DNA of 26,458 bases from Irpex lacteus (taxonomy: Eukaryota; Basidiomycota; Agaricomycetes; Polyporales; Irpicaceae). This document shows positions 7,480 through 14,904 of the stretch, in pieces (within the stretch, counting starts at the first letter, position 1; the number at the start of each line of letters is the position of its first letter). The notes under the pieces were generated by a model that did not search any database, was not told the DNA's origin, and was given only the letters and a program-made list of their open reading frames with translations. The position numbers and the translations under genes were made by a program. Location of the stretch: the NCBI GenBank assembly GCA_001986395.2, contig MQVO02000123.1:1-26458 (forward strand). The letters run 5' to 3'.

Positions 7480-8207
7480 TGATAAGAATAAATTTATCAA
7501 TGAGAGATTCAAGCGCAATTTAAAATAAATTCTGATTTAAATTTGAAGGACTACGAAAACTCGTATAGGTTGACATGTAGAATGTGTCTTATCAAACTGT
7601 CTTATTTGCTAGACTTACCTTATTGCAAAAGATTCAATCTTATTTTGGAGGTGTAGGTAGAATATCTGTGGATAAAAACTGTGAATACTTTGTATCTTCT
7701 ATGGAAGATATAACTACAGTCATCACTTTGTCAAATATCCTTTAAATAACTCAAAAGTTAGGTGATTTCCTTATTTTTATATCCGTAGTAAACATGATTA
7801 ATGCTAAAGAACATTTAACAATGGAAGGTTTACAGTAGATTATCTTTATTAAAGCTTATGTAAACCATGGTATAACCGAATCATTAAAGGTTGCTTTTCC
7901 TAACACTATGCCAGCCTTAAAACCTTTATCTGTAAATACAAATATTCCACATCCTTATTGAACGGCGGGTTTAACATCTGGAGATGGTTGTTTCTCGATA
8001 ACTGAAAACAAGACTTCTTTTGGGTTTTACGTAAAATTAGTATTTTGTATAACTAAAAATAGAAGGGATGAGATTCTGATTAGAAGTTTAATTGATTTTC
8101 TCTGGTTGCGGTACATATTCTTATATTTAAACGAACTAGGGTTGATTATCAATGTCTTAAATTTAAGGATAATTTTGAAAAAATCATACCATTTTTCTGT
8201 TAATCCA
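7480..8207 (+). pseudogene. LAGLIDADG homing endonuclease remnant B
   Basis: The frame is patchy but clear: LQKIQSYFGGVGRISVDKN, FVSSMEDITTVIT, LGDFLIF, INAKEHLTMEGLQ, ESLKVAFPNTMPAL, VNTNIPHPYW (TGA), then GLTSGDGCFSITENKTSFG, FYVKLVF and RDEILIRSLIDF. GLTSGDGCF is the second LAGLIDADG helix; GLQKI and HFFPL-type linkers precede it as in two-motif enzymes. After IDF the reading moves to other frames (degenerate) and ends at the palindrome at 8208. The first LAGLIDADG helix is not recognisable. TAA and TAG codons at about 7743 and 7836 and several shifts make it inactive. A different gene from remnant A. Confidence 0.85.
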
Positions 8208-8290
8208 CCCAAAAAACTAGGCTCTAATTAAAATTTAATTTAATTAAATTTTAATAATACCGGGATAATTAATTATAACTAGTTTTATGG
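8208..8290. repeat. Palindromic element, extended subtype
   Basis: Outer arms CCCAAAAAACTAGG and AACTAGTTTTATGG enclose an A+T palindrome (GCTCTAATTAAAATTTAATT and its complement). Nearly the same interior occurs, in the opposite orientation, in the copy at 19387-19470, and part of it at 24412-24446, so this is a distinct subfamily. Confidence 0.8.
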
Positions 8291-8501
8291 TGAAATGACT
8301 AAATTTAGCAAATAAAACTAATCATCTTTGTAGAAGGAGAGCCTTACCCTGTAAATAAAAAAGGTTTGGTTGTTTGAGCATTCTCCCAAAAAAACTTTTA
8401 TTTCTCCCCTATTCTTTTTATAATTGAGGGAGAACTCTTATCATATCACCTAGAAGATAGGGTGTAAGACGAGTCAACTCCTTTAAATTAACATATTTGT
8501 T
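8291..8501. other. Spacer without recognisable gene
   Basis: Mixed A+T-rich sequence (GAAGGAGAGCCTTACCC, TTCTCCCAAAAAAAC). I see no convincing motif. Confidence 0.4.
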
Positions 8502-8581
8502 GAGGGTGGTATTCTTTACTGACATTTTGTCGATGTCGTTTGGCTTTTTTATACGTATCTATTTACTACTGAGGTTCATAG
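8502..8581 (+). pseudogene. cox3 3'-end fragment, tandem copy 1
   Basis: From GAGGGTGGTATTC the sequence encodes YW (TGA)HFVDVVWLF, then after a missing T YVSIYYW (TGA)GS and a TAG stop: the end of COX3. The frame is broken by one base in a T run near 8545. About 80% of the 80 nt is shared with copy 2 at 8784-8861, so these are tandem duplicates about 280 bp apart. Confidence 0.75.
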
Positions 8582-8639
8582 TAATAAATTTTAAACCATC
8601 ACCTTTTCTTTATGCTAATGTTCATAAAAAGGTTGGGAT

Positions 8640-8783
8640 AGGGGTCCTATCCCTGACCTGCCTGTTATCCAAGACGAGATTGAATTGTCGATTAATGGGC
8701 AGGAGGATATGATAACATGGGGAAGGTTGGAAGACGAAGACGAAGACGATAGTAATAATAGGAATAAATTTTTGTTATTTTCA
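8640..8783 (+). other. Acidic coding remnant of unknown family
   Basis: Between the two cox3 tails one frame stays open with an unusual composition: GPIPDLPVIQDEIELS, NGQEDMITWGRLEDEDEDD, then SNNRNKFLLF, leading into cox3 tail 2. The purine-rich repeat GGAAGACGAAGACGAAGACG accounts for the acidic run. No start and no family recognised. Possibly part of a former fusion or of an invading ORF. Confidence 0.35.
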
Positions 8784-8861
8784 GGGTGGTATTCTTTACT
8801 GACATTTTATGGATGTTGTGTGACTTTTTTTTATGTTTCAATTTATTACTGAGGTTCCTAA
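8784..8861 (+). pseudogene. cox3 3'-end fragment, tandem copy 2
   Basis: The frame is uninterrupted: GGILYW (TGA)HFMDVVW (TGA)LFFYVSIYYW (TGA)GS, then TAA. This is the last helix of cytochrome c oxidase subunit III. Three of its Trp codons are TGA, whereas cox1 and cox2 in this window use only TGG, so this tail comes from a gene with different Trp codon habits. No upstream COX3 sequence precedes it. Confidence 0.8.
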
Positions 8862-8868
8862 TTTCAGA

Positions 8869-9142
8869 TTCTATTCTTCTTTACGTTTCAGGGAAAAAAC
8901 GTGAACGTTCAGATGATAATGATGAAGAAAAGGTTGAGCATTCCAGTAAAAAAAATCAAAAGGAAAAACTGGAAAAAGAATTAGCAGATCCCCAAAAAAA
9001 CTAGGAATTAGAAATAATTCTAACTAATTTTTTGGGGGGGCAATATTATAAAGATATAGAAAGAGCTAGTCAAAAAGAGTTTAATGCTGAAGCAACGGGG
9101 CTATTTGCTTTGATGATTGGCTTCCTTGTATTGTACTCATAA
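8869..9142 (+). pseudogene. Charged hypothetical protein remnant split by a palindromic element
   Basis: Open frame ILLYVSGKKRERSDDNDEEK, VEHSSKKNQKEKLEKELADP leads into the palindromic element at 8990-9040. Just after it a frame continues GQYYKDIERASQKEF, NAEATGLFALMIGFLVLYS, stop at 9140-9142. The charged, probably coiled part followed by a single hydrophobic C-terminal helix suggests a small membrane-anchored protein. I do not recognise it. The two halves are joined by inference from proximity and composition. Confidence 0.4.
8990..9040. repeat. Palindromic element within a coding remnant
   Basis: CCCCAAAAAAACTAG ... CTAATTTTTTGGGGGGG around GAATTAGAAATAATTCTAA. Its left arm adds codons and a stop to the frame it interrupts. 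Confidence 0.8.
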
Positions 9143-9146
9143 TAAA

Positions 9147-9374
9147 ATGAACATAAACATGAACACAAATATGAACAAAAATATGAACAAAAAGCAACCA
9201 AATTTTAACTACATTTGAAGTACTACTTATGACTTATTAAAAGTTGACCCCAACTGTAAAAAATTTTTGAATGGTTTAAGTGGTGTATATTGTTGGTTTA
9301 ACACAGTAACAGGCAATTATTACGTTGGCTCAGGTGTTAACCTTTGGGACCGTGTCATTGACTATACTAAATAA
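9147..9374 (+). pseudogene. GIY-YIG homing endonuclease, truncated
   Basis: Starts at ATG 9147 with an Asn-rich leader (MNINMNTNMNKNMNKKQPN). It then gives CKKFLNGLSGVYCWFN and TVTGNYYVGSGVNLWDRVID, followed by YTK and TAA 9372-9374. GVYCWFN...YYVGSGVNLWDR is the catalytic GIY-YIG core (GIY as GVY, YIG as YVG, with the downstream Arg). One Trp is TGA. Full enzymes continue for more than 150 residues with a DNA-binding tail; here only 75 codons remain and no tail is visible downstream. These enzymes are usually encoded in group I introns or stand free. Truncated, so probably inactive. Confidence 0.8.
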
Positions 9375-9741
9375 ATTTTTAAGTGTATTGATGCATGTCA
9401 TTTGGTGGTTTACCCACTCAAAAAACAATAACAAAAACATTAAGACCAGTAATAAATGTTTTAAATGTATAACATTAATTAAAACCATTAATAAATTGAA
9501 TAACTGTCCTAAAAAGATAGAAGGTGCTATTGAAGAAACAGATGAATTGTTCTTTGGGTGTCACATTTTAACTGTTCTTATCTTTCTTTACTCTACTTTA
9601 CGCTAATCCTCCAAAATAAACAAGATGATTGTGGATTTAAGAATAAAGCCGGGTATTAATAAAAGAATAGAATTAAAAAGAGTCTTATAATTAAATAAAA
9701 TAAAATATTATAATTAGATTATTAGATTTTGCCCTTCCCTC
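9375..9741. other. Spacer; decayed sequence after the GIY-YIG fragment
   Basis: A frame of about 93 codons crosses 9325-9606 (NNNKNIKTSNKCFKC, KKIEGAIEETDELFFG), but it overlaps the GIY-YIG core in another frame and has no recognised motif. It may be eroded coding sequence. The remainder is A+T-rich. Confidence 0.35.
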
Positions 9742-9766
9742 CCTTTTTTTTTAATTAAAAAAAAGG
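9742..9766. repeat. A/T hairpin CC(T)nAATT(A)nGG
   Basis: CC, a T run, AATT, an A run, GG: a self-complementary stem immediately before trnL. The same design recurs at 15268-15294, 19149-19173, 22558-22590 and in both arms of the large inverted repeat. Confidence 0.6.
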
Positions 9767-9768
9767 AA

Positions 9769-9851
9769 ACGAACATGTTGAAATTGGTAAACAATCTTCT
9801 CTTAAGTAGAAGTGGGAATATCCCTTAAGAGTTCAAGTCTCTTTGTTCGTA
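9769..9851 (+). tRNA. trnL: tRNA-Leu (anticodon UAA)
   Basis: Acceptor ACGAACA pairs with TGTTCGT. The anticodon stem CTTCT/AGAAG has loop CTTAAGT, giving UAA for UUA/UUG Leu. The long variable arm GGGAATATCCC, typical of class II tRNAs, is present, and the T arm is AGAG-TTCAAGT-CTCT. It lies 12 nt outside the large inverted repeat and is therefore single copy in this window. First of a tRNA cluster trnL-trnM-trnE that reads toward cox2. Confidence 0.9.
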
Positions 9852-9892
9852 AAACAAAAATAAAATCTTAATAATAAGATAGTGTCCATACA

Positions 9893-9964
9893 TGCGGTAT
9901 AGTGTAAAGGTTGGCACAATAGCCTCATGAGCTGTTAGAGCAGGTTCAATTCCTGATGCCGCAA
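9893..9964 (+). tRNA. trnM: tRNA-Met (anticodon CAU), arm A copy
   Basis: Acceptor TGCGGTA pairs with TGCCGCA. Anticodon loop CTCATGA gives CAU, with stem ATAGC/GCTGT, and the T arm is CAGG-TTCAATT-CCTG. 72 nt with discriminator A. I cannot decide between initiator and elongator. An identical copy is at 18452-18523 on the minus strand, so gene dosage is two. Confidence 0.9.
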
Positions 9965-9984
9965 TAGAAATAAAATAAAGACCG

Positions 9985-10055
9985 GGTCTTTTTGTATAAA
10001 GGCAGTACAGCTACCCTTCACGTAGCAAGTATCAGTTCGATTCTGATAAAGACTA
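9985..10055 (+). tRNA. trnE: tRNA-Glu (anticodon UUC), arm A copy
   Basis: Acceptor GGTCTTT pairs with AAAGACT (first pair G-U), discriminator A. Stem GCTAC/GTAGC has loop CCTTCAC, giving UUC for Glu. T arm ATCAG-TTCGATT-CTGAT. Position 33 is C instead of the near-universal U, in both copies. It follows trnM by 20 nt and reads toward cox2. Confidence 0.85.
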
Positions 10056-10249
10056 TATTCTTAATTTCTTTATGCCTTTTTATTTTTATAATAATAAAAA
10101 AAAGGAGAAAAAGAATAAAGGAAAGTTAGATTTAACTTTCTTTTCCAGAGCTAACGTTGCACTGCCCTCTATAAATAAAAAAAGGGGGGCATGTATTATT
10201 TTCTTATAAATTTTTATAAGTAATAATATATTTTGGTCTTTTTCTTTTT

Positions 10250-10283
10250 AATAATTTAATTTAATTTAATTTAATTTAATTAA
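10250..10283 (+). repeat. TAATT microsatellite ending in an A run
   Basis: About five tandem TTTAA/TAATT units followed by a run of A. Mirrored in arm B near 18133-18166. Confidence 0.6.
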
Positions 10284-10334
10284 AAAAAAAGGGAAGAAAT
10301 AAAATCAAAAAAAGAATATATATTTAATAAATTT

Positions 10335-10455
10335 GCCCACCCCTCCTTGCCGCCCACGCCAGCCCAGCCCACCCCAGCCCACTTTGTGGATTGTGGATTG
10401 TGGATTGTGGAATGTGGGGCCCTTATAAATCAAGTGGGGCCCACAGGGTGGGGGG
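10335..10455 (+). other. G+C-rich island with direct and inverted repeats, arm A
   Basis: Stands out sharply from its A+T surroundings: CCACCCCTCCTTGCCGCCC, CAGCCCAGCCCACCCCAGCCC, then four tandem units of about 7 nt (TGTGGAT-type) near 10385-10414. It ends in an inverted pair GTGGGGCCC...GGGCCCAC. Strongly strand-asymmetric (C-rich then G-rich). Such G+C clusters in fungal mtDNA can be selfish repeats or origin-like elements; no function is shown here. Mirrored at 17961-18081. Confidence 0.6.
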
Positions 10456-10741
10456 ATAGCTATATTATTATATATATTTTATTTTATCATAATCTTTCAC
10501 TGTCTATTTTATACTCAGAATAGTATTTATACTATATAACACCTTAGGTTTAGCAGTGGTTTATTTAGTTTTACTAAATAATATTTTTCAGCAGTACATC
10601 CTCTATCCTCCCCCCTCTATCCTTTTTTTATATAAAAAAAAGGGGAGGAGGGAGGGTGAAACAAAACTGTACTTTAATACTTTATGTTTAATAAATTATA
10701 AAGTATGAGCTGAGAGTATAAATTTATTACTTTAATCCAAT

Positions 10742-10783
10742 CCCAAAAAAACTAATTATTTCTAATTCCTAGTTTTTTTGGGG
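10742..10783. repeat. Palindromic element in arm A
   Basis: CCCAAAAAAACTAATTATTT ... CTAGTTTTTTTGGGG pattern, with an internal deletion relative to the longest copies. Identical to 17633-17674, so it was present before the arms were last homogenised. Confidence 0.85.
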
Positions 10784-10821
10784 TTATATTTTTTTATAAT
10801 TTATTTTTTATTTCTAATACT

Positions 10822-10929
10822 TACCCTCTTTATTTTTATTACATAAGAAGAAAATAAATAATCTTATTTTCTTATCTATAAACAAAGGACAAAAACTAAA
10901 AAAATAATTTAATCTTAATATAAATTGGT
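10822..10929 (+). other. Arm A-specific insert between the repeat and the cox2 leader
   Basis: About 108 nt of A+T-rich sequence (TACCCTCTTTATTTTTATTACA near its start) lies between the end of the 958-bp repeat and the shared 27-nt leader element. At the cox1 side only 8 nt lie between the same two landmarks. No gene. Confidence 0.7.
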
Positions 10930-10956
10930 ATTAGTAATATATTACCTAAGGTATAC
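10930..10956 (+). promoter_or_regulatory. 27-nt leader element upstream of cox2
   Basis: The 27 nt ending TATTACCTAAGGTATAC are identical to the minus-strand sequence 17586-17560 upstream of cox1. The element ends 17 nt before the cox2 ATG. It contains a small hairpin TACC-TAA-GGTA. Being conserved while the flanking bases differ, it is a good candidate for a promoter, RNA-processing site or binding site of a translational activator shared by cox1 and cox2. Function is inferred. Confidence 0.5.
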
Positions 10957-10973
10957 ACAAATTTTAAATAAAA

Positions 10974-11729
10974 ATGATTTTTAATTTTTCTTTTTTAAAT
11001 ACTATATTTAATGATGCTCCACATCCTTGGCAAATAGGTTTCCAAGATAGTGCAGCTCCAGGATTCACTGGGATTGTTGAATTACACAACACAATCTTTT
11101 TTTACCTTGTTGTAATTTCAGTAGGAGTTTTCTGGGTATTAACTTCAATTATTTATTACTATAATAGTAGTAAAAGTGCAATTGTACATAAATACTTAAA
11201 TCACGGTACATTAATTGAATTAATCTGGACAATCACACCAGCTTTTATCTTAATTGCTATTGCTTTCCCTTCATTCAGATTATTATATTTATTAGATGAA
11301 GTTATCTCACCTACAATAACAATTAAAGTTGTAGGACATCAATGGTATTGGTCATACGAATACAGTGATTATGTAAATGATAGTGGTGATTCTATAGAAT
11401 TTGATTCATATATGATTCCAGAATCAGATTTAGAATTAGGTCAATTTAGATTATTAGATGTAGATAATAGAGTAATAGTACCTGTTGATACTCATATAAG
11501 AGTTATTGTTACAGGAGCTGATGTTATTCACTCATGGGCAGTACCTTCATTAGGAGTAAAAATAGATGCTGTACCAGGAAGACTAAACCAAACTTCTTTC
11601 TTAGCTGAAAGAACAGGAGTATTCTACGGACAATGTTCAGAAATCTGTGGAGTATGGCACGGTTTCATGCCAATAGCAGTGGAAGCAGTTTCAGTACAAG
11701 ACTATTTAGCTTGGATCGACTCTGTTTAA
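10974..11729 (+). CDS. cox2: Cytochrome c oxidase subunit II
   Basis: Complete, intronless, 251 residues, of normal fungal length. COX2 carries the CuA centre that takes electrons from cytochrome c in complex IV of the inner membrane. Visible parts are a short presequence-like N-terminus before [17 protein letters not shown], and two membrane helices at about 38-62 and 80-104. The aromatic patch [10 protein letters not shown] is near 116-125, and the C-terminal cupredoxin domain has CuA ligands His186, Cys221, Glu223, Cys225, His229 and Met232 ([15 protein letters not shown]). All Trp codons are TGG; codons favour A/T endings. The start is the first in-frame ATG, 17 nt after the leader element shared with cox1. 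trnM and trnE lie upstream on the same strand, so co-transcription with tRNA excision is likely. A palindromic element follows 56 nt after the stop and may cap the mRNA 3' end. Confidence 0.98.
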   Translation: MIFNFSFLNTIFNDAPHPWQIGFQDSAAPGFTGIVELHNTIFFYLVVISVGVFWVLTSIIYYYNSSKSAIVHKYLNHGTLIELIWTITPAFILIAIAFPSFRLLYLLDEVISPTITIKVVGHQWYWSYEYSDYVNDSGDSIEFDSYMIPESDLELGQFRLLDVDNRVIVPVDTHIRVIVTGADVIHSWAVPSLGVKIDAVPGRLNQTSFLAERTGVFYGQCSEICGVWHGFMPIAVEAVSVQDYLAWIDSV

Positions 11730-11785
11730 CTTAATAAATTTATTTTATACCCCCTTTAAATATAAGTCATCTCCACCTACACATT

Positions 11786-11835
11786 CCCCAAAAAAACTAG
11801 TTAGAATTATTTCTAATTCTAATTAGTTTTTTTGG
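11786..11835. repeat. Palindromic element after cox2
   Basis: CCCCAAAAAAACTAG ... CTAATTAGTTTTTTTGG around TTAGAATTATTTCTAATT; one of the most complete copies. Its place downstream of the cox2 stop could make it an mRNA 3'-end hairpin. Confidence 0.85.
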
Positions 11836-11885
11836 TTTGGTGTTACAGAATAAACTAAAATACTGACCAAAAAAAAAGAATACAA

Positions 11886-12578
11886 TTTGTCGCGGTGGGA
11901 AGAATACAACTTACTCCGTAATCAACTCCTAATAACACCTAATTTGCATAGAGGGGCTTAGTACATTAAGGTGGTCTATGCGAGGTATGCAGTTGACTTT
12001 ATAATAGGAGTAGAGGGAAGCCCCGAACTAGCTGAGAAAATCTTAAGGAGGTCCAATCGTTTGTTGAAGACAAGTTATCACTATAATTCAATAAAGATAA
12101 AACTGGAATAGTTGAGTACTCTCAAAAACCTGTAGCTTTCCTAGGATATCTGATAATGGCTCCTAACAAAATCGGTACCAGTAAGTACATTGAGCAAATA
12201 AAAATCAATTAATGTATTATTTCACGCCGTAAGAAAACACGTTTCAGATTCCATATGGGTATAAATAAAGTACTGCTCACACTGAAAAACAGAGGTGTAA
12301 TCAGACTGATAACCTCGCAAACAAAACACAAAAAGTTAATGTACCGAGGAAAATTTTTAGGTAACATGGTCAACTTTTAACATCCAGACATAATTTGTTA
12401 CTATAACTCAGTGATTATAGGGTTATATAACTATTATGACTTTGTCAATAATAGAAGCACGTCACAATGATTCATCTGGTAAATAACCGAGTCATGTGCA
12501 CTTACCCTAACTAGAAAATTTAAACTTCGGACATTAAGCCAAACATTCAAGAGATTTGGAAAAGGTTTGTTGTATTAA
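11886..12578 (+). pseudogene. Group II intron RT/maturase remnant (motif 5 to domain X)
   Basis: Pieces in changing frames give RWEEYNLLRNQLL, VVYARYAVDFIIGVEG, SPELAEKIL, SFVEDKLSL, FNKDKTGIVEYSQKPVAFLG and YLIMAPNKIGTSKYIEQIK. RFHMGINKVLLTLKNRGVIR, YNSVIIGLYNYYDFVNNRST, WFIW and ESCALTLTRKFKLRTLSQTF follow, then KRFGKGLLY and a stop. This is the RT active site through the thumb to maturase domain X. The catalytic YADD reads YAVD, so the second Asp pair is damaged. At least three frameshifts and several stops occur, and several Trp positions are TGA. Finger and early palm motifs are absent. It lies 150 nt after cox2 on the same strand. Distinct in sequence from the RT pieces at 5.3-6.1 kb. 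Confidence 0.85.
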
Positions 12579-13010
12579 TAATTTTGTTACCGTAATGCAT
12601 TTTATTCATTACTTCAATAACTCACGTTATTGTTCAGACTATGTCATCATTCCCGATTAGATAATGCCGGATGTTCGTGTCAGGATTATTGTTAGTGATA
12701 CTCACCTGTTAGTTGTTAAACCTTCATGAAATGTTAATTATCTTTCAACAATTATTCACTATTTCAAGCTTGGCTGCAAATTGACTATTTTCCCTTAGAA
12801 AACAGTGTTTTTTGCAATTTATCCAGTTTTCTTTTCTCAAACTCATTGTTTTTATAAGAGAAACGGGGGCTTATTTTCAATTAAATATTTTATTTTAAAC
12901 AATAAACAATAAAAAAGTATATCATACTCTATCAAGATAAAGACAATTTATGTAATATTAGAATGCTAATACTATATAAGTAGTATTCATAGTATAATTT
13001 GTATTTAAAC
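12579..13010. other. Unassigned spacer
   Basis: Mixed A+T-rich sequence after the maturase remnant, with some balanced-composition patches (CCCGATTAGATAATGCCGGATG near 12652-12673). No family motif could be read in any frame. Confidence 0.35.
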
Positions 13011-13014
13011 ATAA

Positions 13015-13334
13015 AATTGGTGGTCTAAGCACCTGATAGATTTAACAATAATTTTTTAATCACCATCACAACAATAACAACTGTATGAACCAATATTGCT
13101 ATAGCAATATCTTGGTTAATTACATTTATCATGTTGATTATTTCAATACTATTACCATTAGTATGAATATTCTACATGAAACAGGAACTATATCTACATA
13201 ATACACATCAGATAAATAATTAGAATCTTCCACCACATATAATTAATTCCAATAACAGATGGGCATATATCACATGTGTACTTATTATTTTAGTAGCCTT
13301 AACCTATTATTTTTTCCTATATGCATTATATTAA
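13015..13334 (+). pseudogene. Two-helix membrane protein remnant, family unknown
   Basis: The frame encodes TNIAIAISWLITFIMLIISI, LLPLVW (TGA)IFYMKQELYLHN, THQINN, a TAG stop, then LPPHIINSNNRWAYITC and VLIILVALTYYFFLYALY with a final TAA. Two strongly hydrophobic segments are separated by a polar loop. One Trp is TGA. The single internal TAG and lack of a clear start suggest a decayed gene. It may be the first part of the larger broken membrane gene that follows. Confidence 0.45.
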
Positions 13335-13635
13335 ATGTGCTATGAGTCAGTCTATCTTACACCAGCCCAAGATATTCCAGGTTTATTAGACTACATATTT
13401 ACCTACATACCCATAAGTTTTAAATATCCTAGACCATAAAAAGAAATAATTTAAGTATAAAAACTACAGGTGCAAATAAACGTGTAAAATGCATTAAATG
13501 CAGTAAATAAACCTGAGTCTACAAGTACAAGTAAACTATTATCATTATTTGCTCTTACTTCACTAATTGCATATGCTAATAAAATACCTGGTGTGATCTA
13601 AAATTATAAGCCTATTAAAAATATGGTGTGGAAGA
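13335..13635 (+). other. Coding-like shreds between membrane-protein remnants
   Basis: Short open pieces in different frames (TPAQDIPGLLDYIFTYIPIS near 13360-13420; STSTSKLLSLFALTSLIAYA near 13515-13575, ending NKIPGV and a stop) suggest a further broken hydrophobic protein. No family recognised. Confidence 0.35.
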
Positions 13636-13797
13636 ATGACGTGGTGGTCTTTATTAGTAACCATAAGAAAAGGGTTTGTAATATTAAATGCGTTAATAGG
13701 AGTATATGCTACATTTAAAATGACAGGATTTAGTACAGATAATCTTTTTGGTGGATTTATTGCAGTAGGGCATACTTACTTAGAGATGTTAATATAG
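13636..13797 (+). CDS. Small hydrophobic ORF, 53 codons
   Basis: ATG to TAG with MTWWSLLVTIRKGFVILNA, LIGVYATFKMTGFSTDNL, then FGGFIAVGHTYLEMLI. One hydrophobic stretch and a Gly-rich end. It may be a real short ORF, but it lies within a chain of frame-shifted membrane-protein pieces, so it more likely represents an intact stretch of a decayed gene. Confidence 0.3.
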   Translation: MTWWSLLVTIRKGFVILNALIGVYATFKMTGFSTDNLFGGFIAVGHTYLEMLI

Positions 13798-13835
13798 GGC
13801 ACAAAAAGATTATTCTATTGGCTATATTTTTTTTT

Positions 13836-14904
13836 GATAACTGAATTTATCCTAAACCACCTGTGGAACCTGACTGGAAAATATGGAAATGAGGTAGTAA
13901 CTCTTATGATAATAGACCAGTTAACCATAATATTTTAACAAAAAGTATTATAGAAAAATATACTACACCCCCCCCCCAAAAAAACTAGGAATTAGAAATA
14001 ATTCTAACTAGTTTTTTGGGATTTAGGGCATAGTAACTGGTCTATTTTACCTTGAACTTGGAATGAAAACAATACTGTACCAAGCTATTGGTCTTGGTAT
14101 GATACAGCATATAAAATTGCTTGGGTTACATTCCTAGTAGTAGCTATAGCTGGATCATCTTGGTTATGTTGGAAAATATATACAGGTGATCTTGCTGCAA
14201 GGATTTCACCTGAGAGACCAGCTGCATCTTCAAGTGCAGATCCTTCTTCAGGTACTGTACCACCTTTGGTTAGGGTTTCTCCACAGGACCTATTCCTCCT
14301 ACTTCTGCAGGTGCGCCAGATGGAGTTCCTGATATTCATATAAATGGAGAGAGGGGACCAGGAATAATTAATAATATAGGAAGAGGTATTAATAACTCAG
14401 TGAATGCTTTTGGTAGTGCAATAAACTCATCTATTCACACTGTAGGTCATTATTTAAACCCTTTCACTTATTATACTCCACAGTATGTAAAAACTAGAGA
14501 GTTTATAGAGTGAATGGTAAAAAAATTGTTTCAGTAACAGCTGATCATAGATATTATCCATTCACTGAAGTGAACCCTTTAATGACATGGCAGGATAAAC
14601 TGAAATTATTTTTTATGGTGAATCCGCTGAAGCTAAAGTACTCAGAGATATTGCACTTCTAGCTGCTAATTGAGAGTGTGAAAATATAAGAGTTAAACCA
14701 AAAACATTATTTAGAGGTAGTCCTTTACCTACTAGTCCTATAGGTTTAGCTTCTCCAGTTGCATATAATATCGGTTTAGGTCATTTTATGCCTTCTGTAG
14801 ATCCATCTAGACTATTTAAATCTGATGTGACATTTAATTGGACGCAGGAAACTCTTAACTCTGCTCCTCATACGCCTAAATTGCCCTCTTCTAATTTACC
14901 AAAC
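13836..14904 (+). pseudogene. Large frameshifted membrane-protein gene, family unknown
   Basis: Successive frames give PKPPVEPDWKIWKW (second-last W as TGA), NRPVNHNILTKSIIEKYTT, a palindromic element (13968-14020), SNWSILPWTWNENNTVPS and WYDTAYKIAWVTFLVVAIAG. SSWLCWKIYTGDLAARISPE, RPAASSSADPSSGTVPPL and a frameshift near 14285 lead to PTSAGAPDGVPDIHINGE. RGPGIINNIGRGINNSVNAF and GSAINSSIHTVGHYLNPFTY follow. Further shifts give KKIVSVTADHRYYPFTEVNP, GESAEAKVLRDIALLAANWE and KTLFRGSPLPTSPIGLASP, ending LPSSNLPNP at another palindrome. The order is an N-terminal polar part, one membrane helix (about WVTFLVVAIAGSSWL), a Pro/Ser/Ala-rich linker, a Gly/Asn-rich helix and a polar tail. At least 300 residues were once encoded. 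A second copy of part of the tail is at 25850-25980. Confidence 0.6.
13968..14020. repeat. Palindromic element with a C10 tract
   Basis: Ten C residues, then AAAAAAACTAGGAATTAGAA ... CTAGTTTTTTGGG. The C run is expanded over other copies. Coding similarity of one frame on both sides shows it lies inside the membrane-protein gene. Confidence 0.85.

Larger units (their letters stand above)
9864..10821 (+). repeat. Large inverted repeat, arm A (958 bp)
   Basis: It pairs base for base with arm B at 17595-18552. Every landmark I checked satisfies position A + position B = 28416 (trnM ends, trnE ends, G+C island, palindrome), so there is no indel, and I saw no mismatch by eye. It contains trnM, trnE, a (TAATT)n run, a G+C-rich island, C/G-tract hairpins and one palindromic element. 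Outer and inner limits were set where complementarity stops (9864; 10821). The identity implies recent duplication or continuing gene conversion. Confidence 0.9.

Noticed and set aside
8027..8212. Open frame of 61 codons on the minus strand
   Set aside because: Antisense to LAGLIDADG remnant B.
14085..14339. Open frame of 84 codons on the minus strand
   Set aside because: Antisense to the membrane-protein pseudogene, whose plus-strand frame has coherent protein-like composition.
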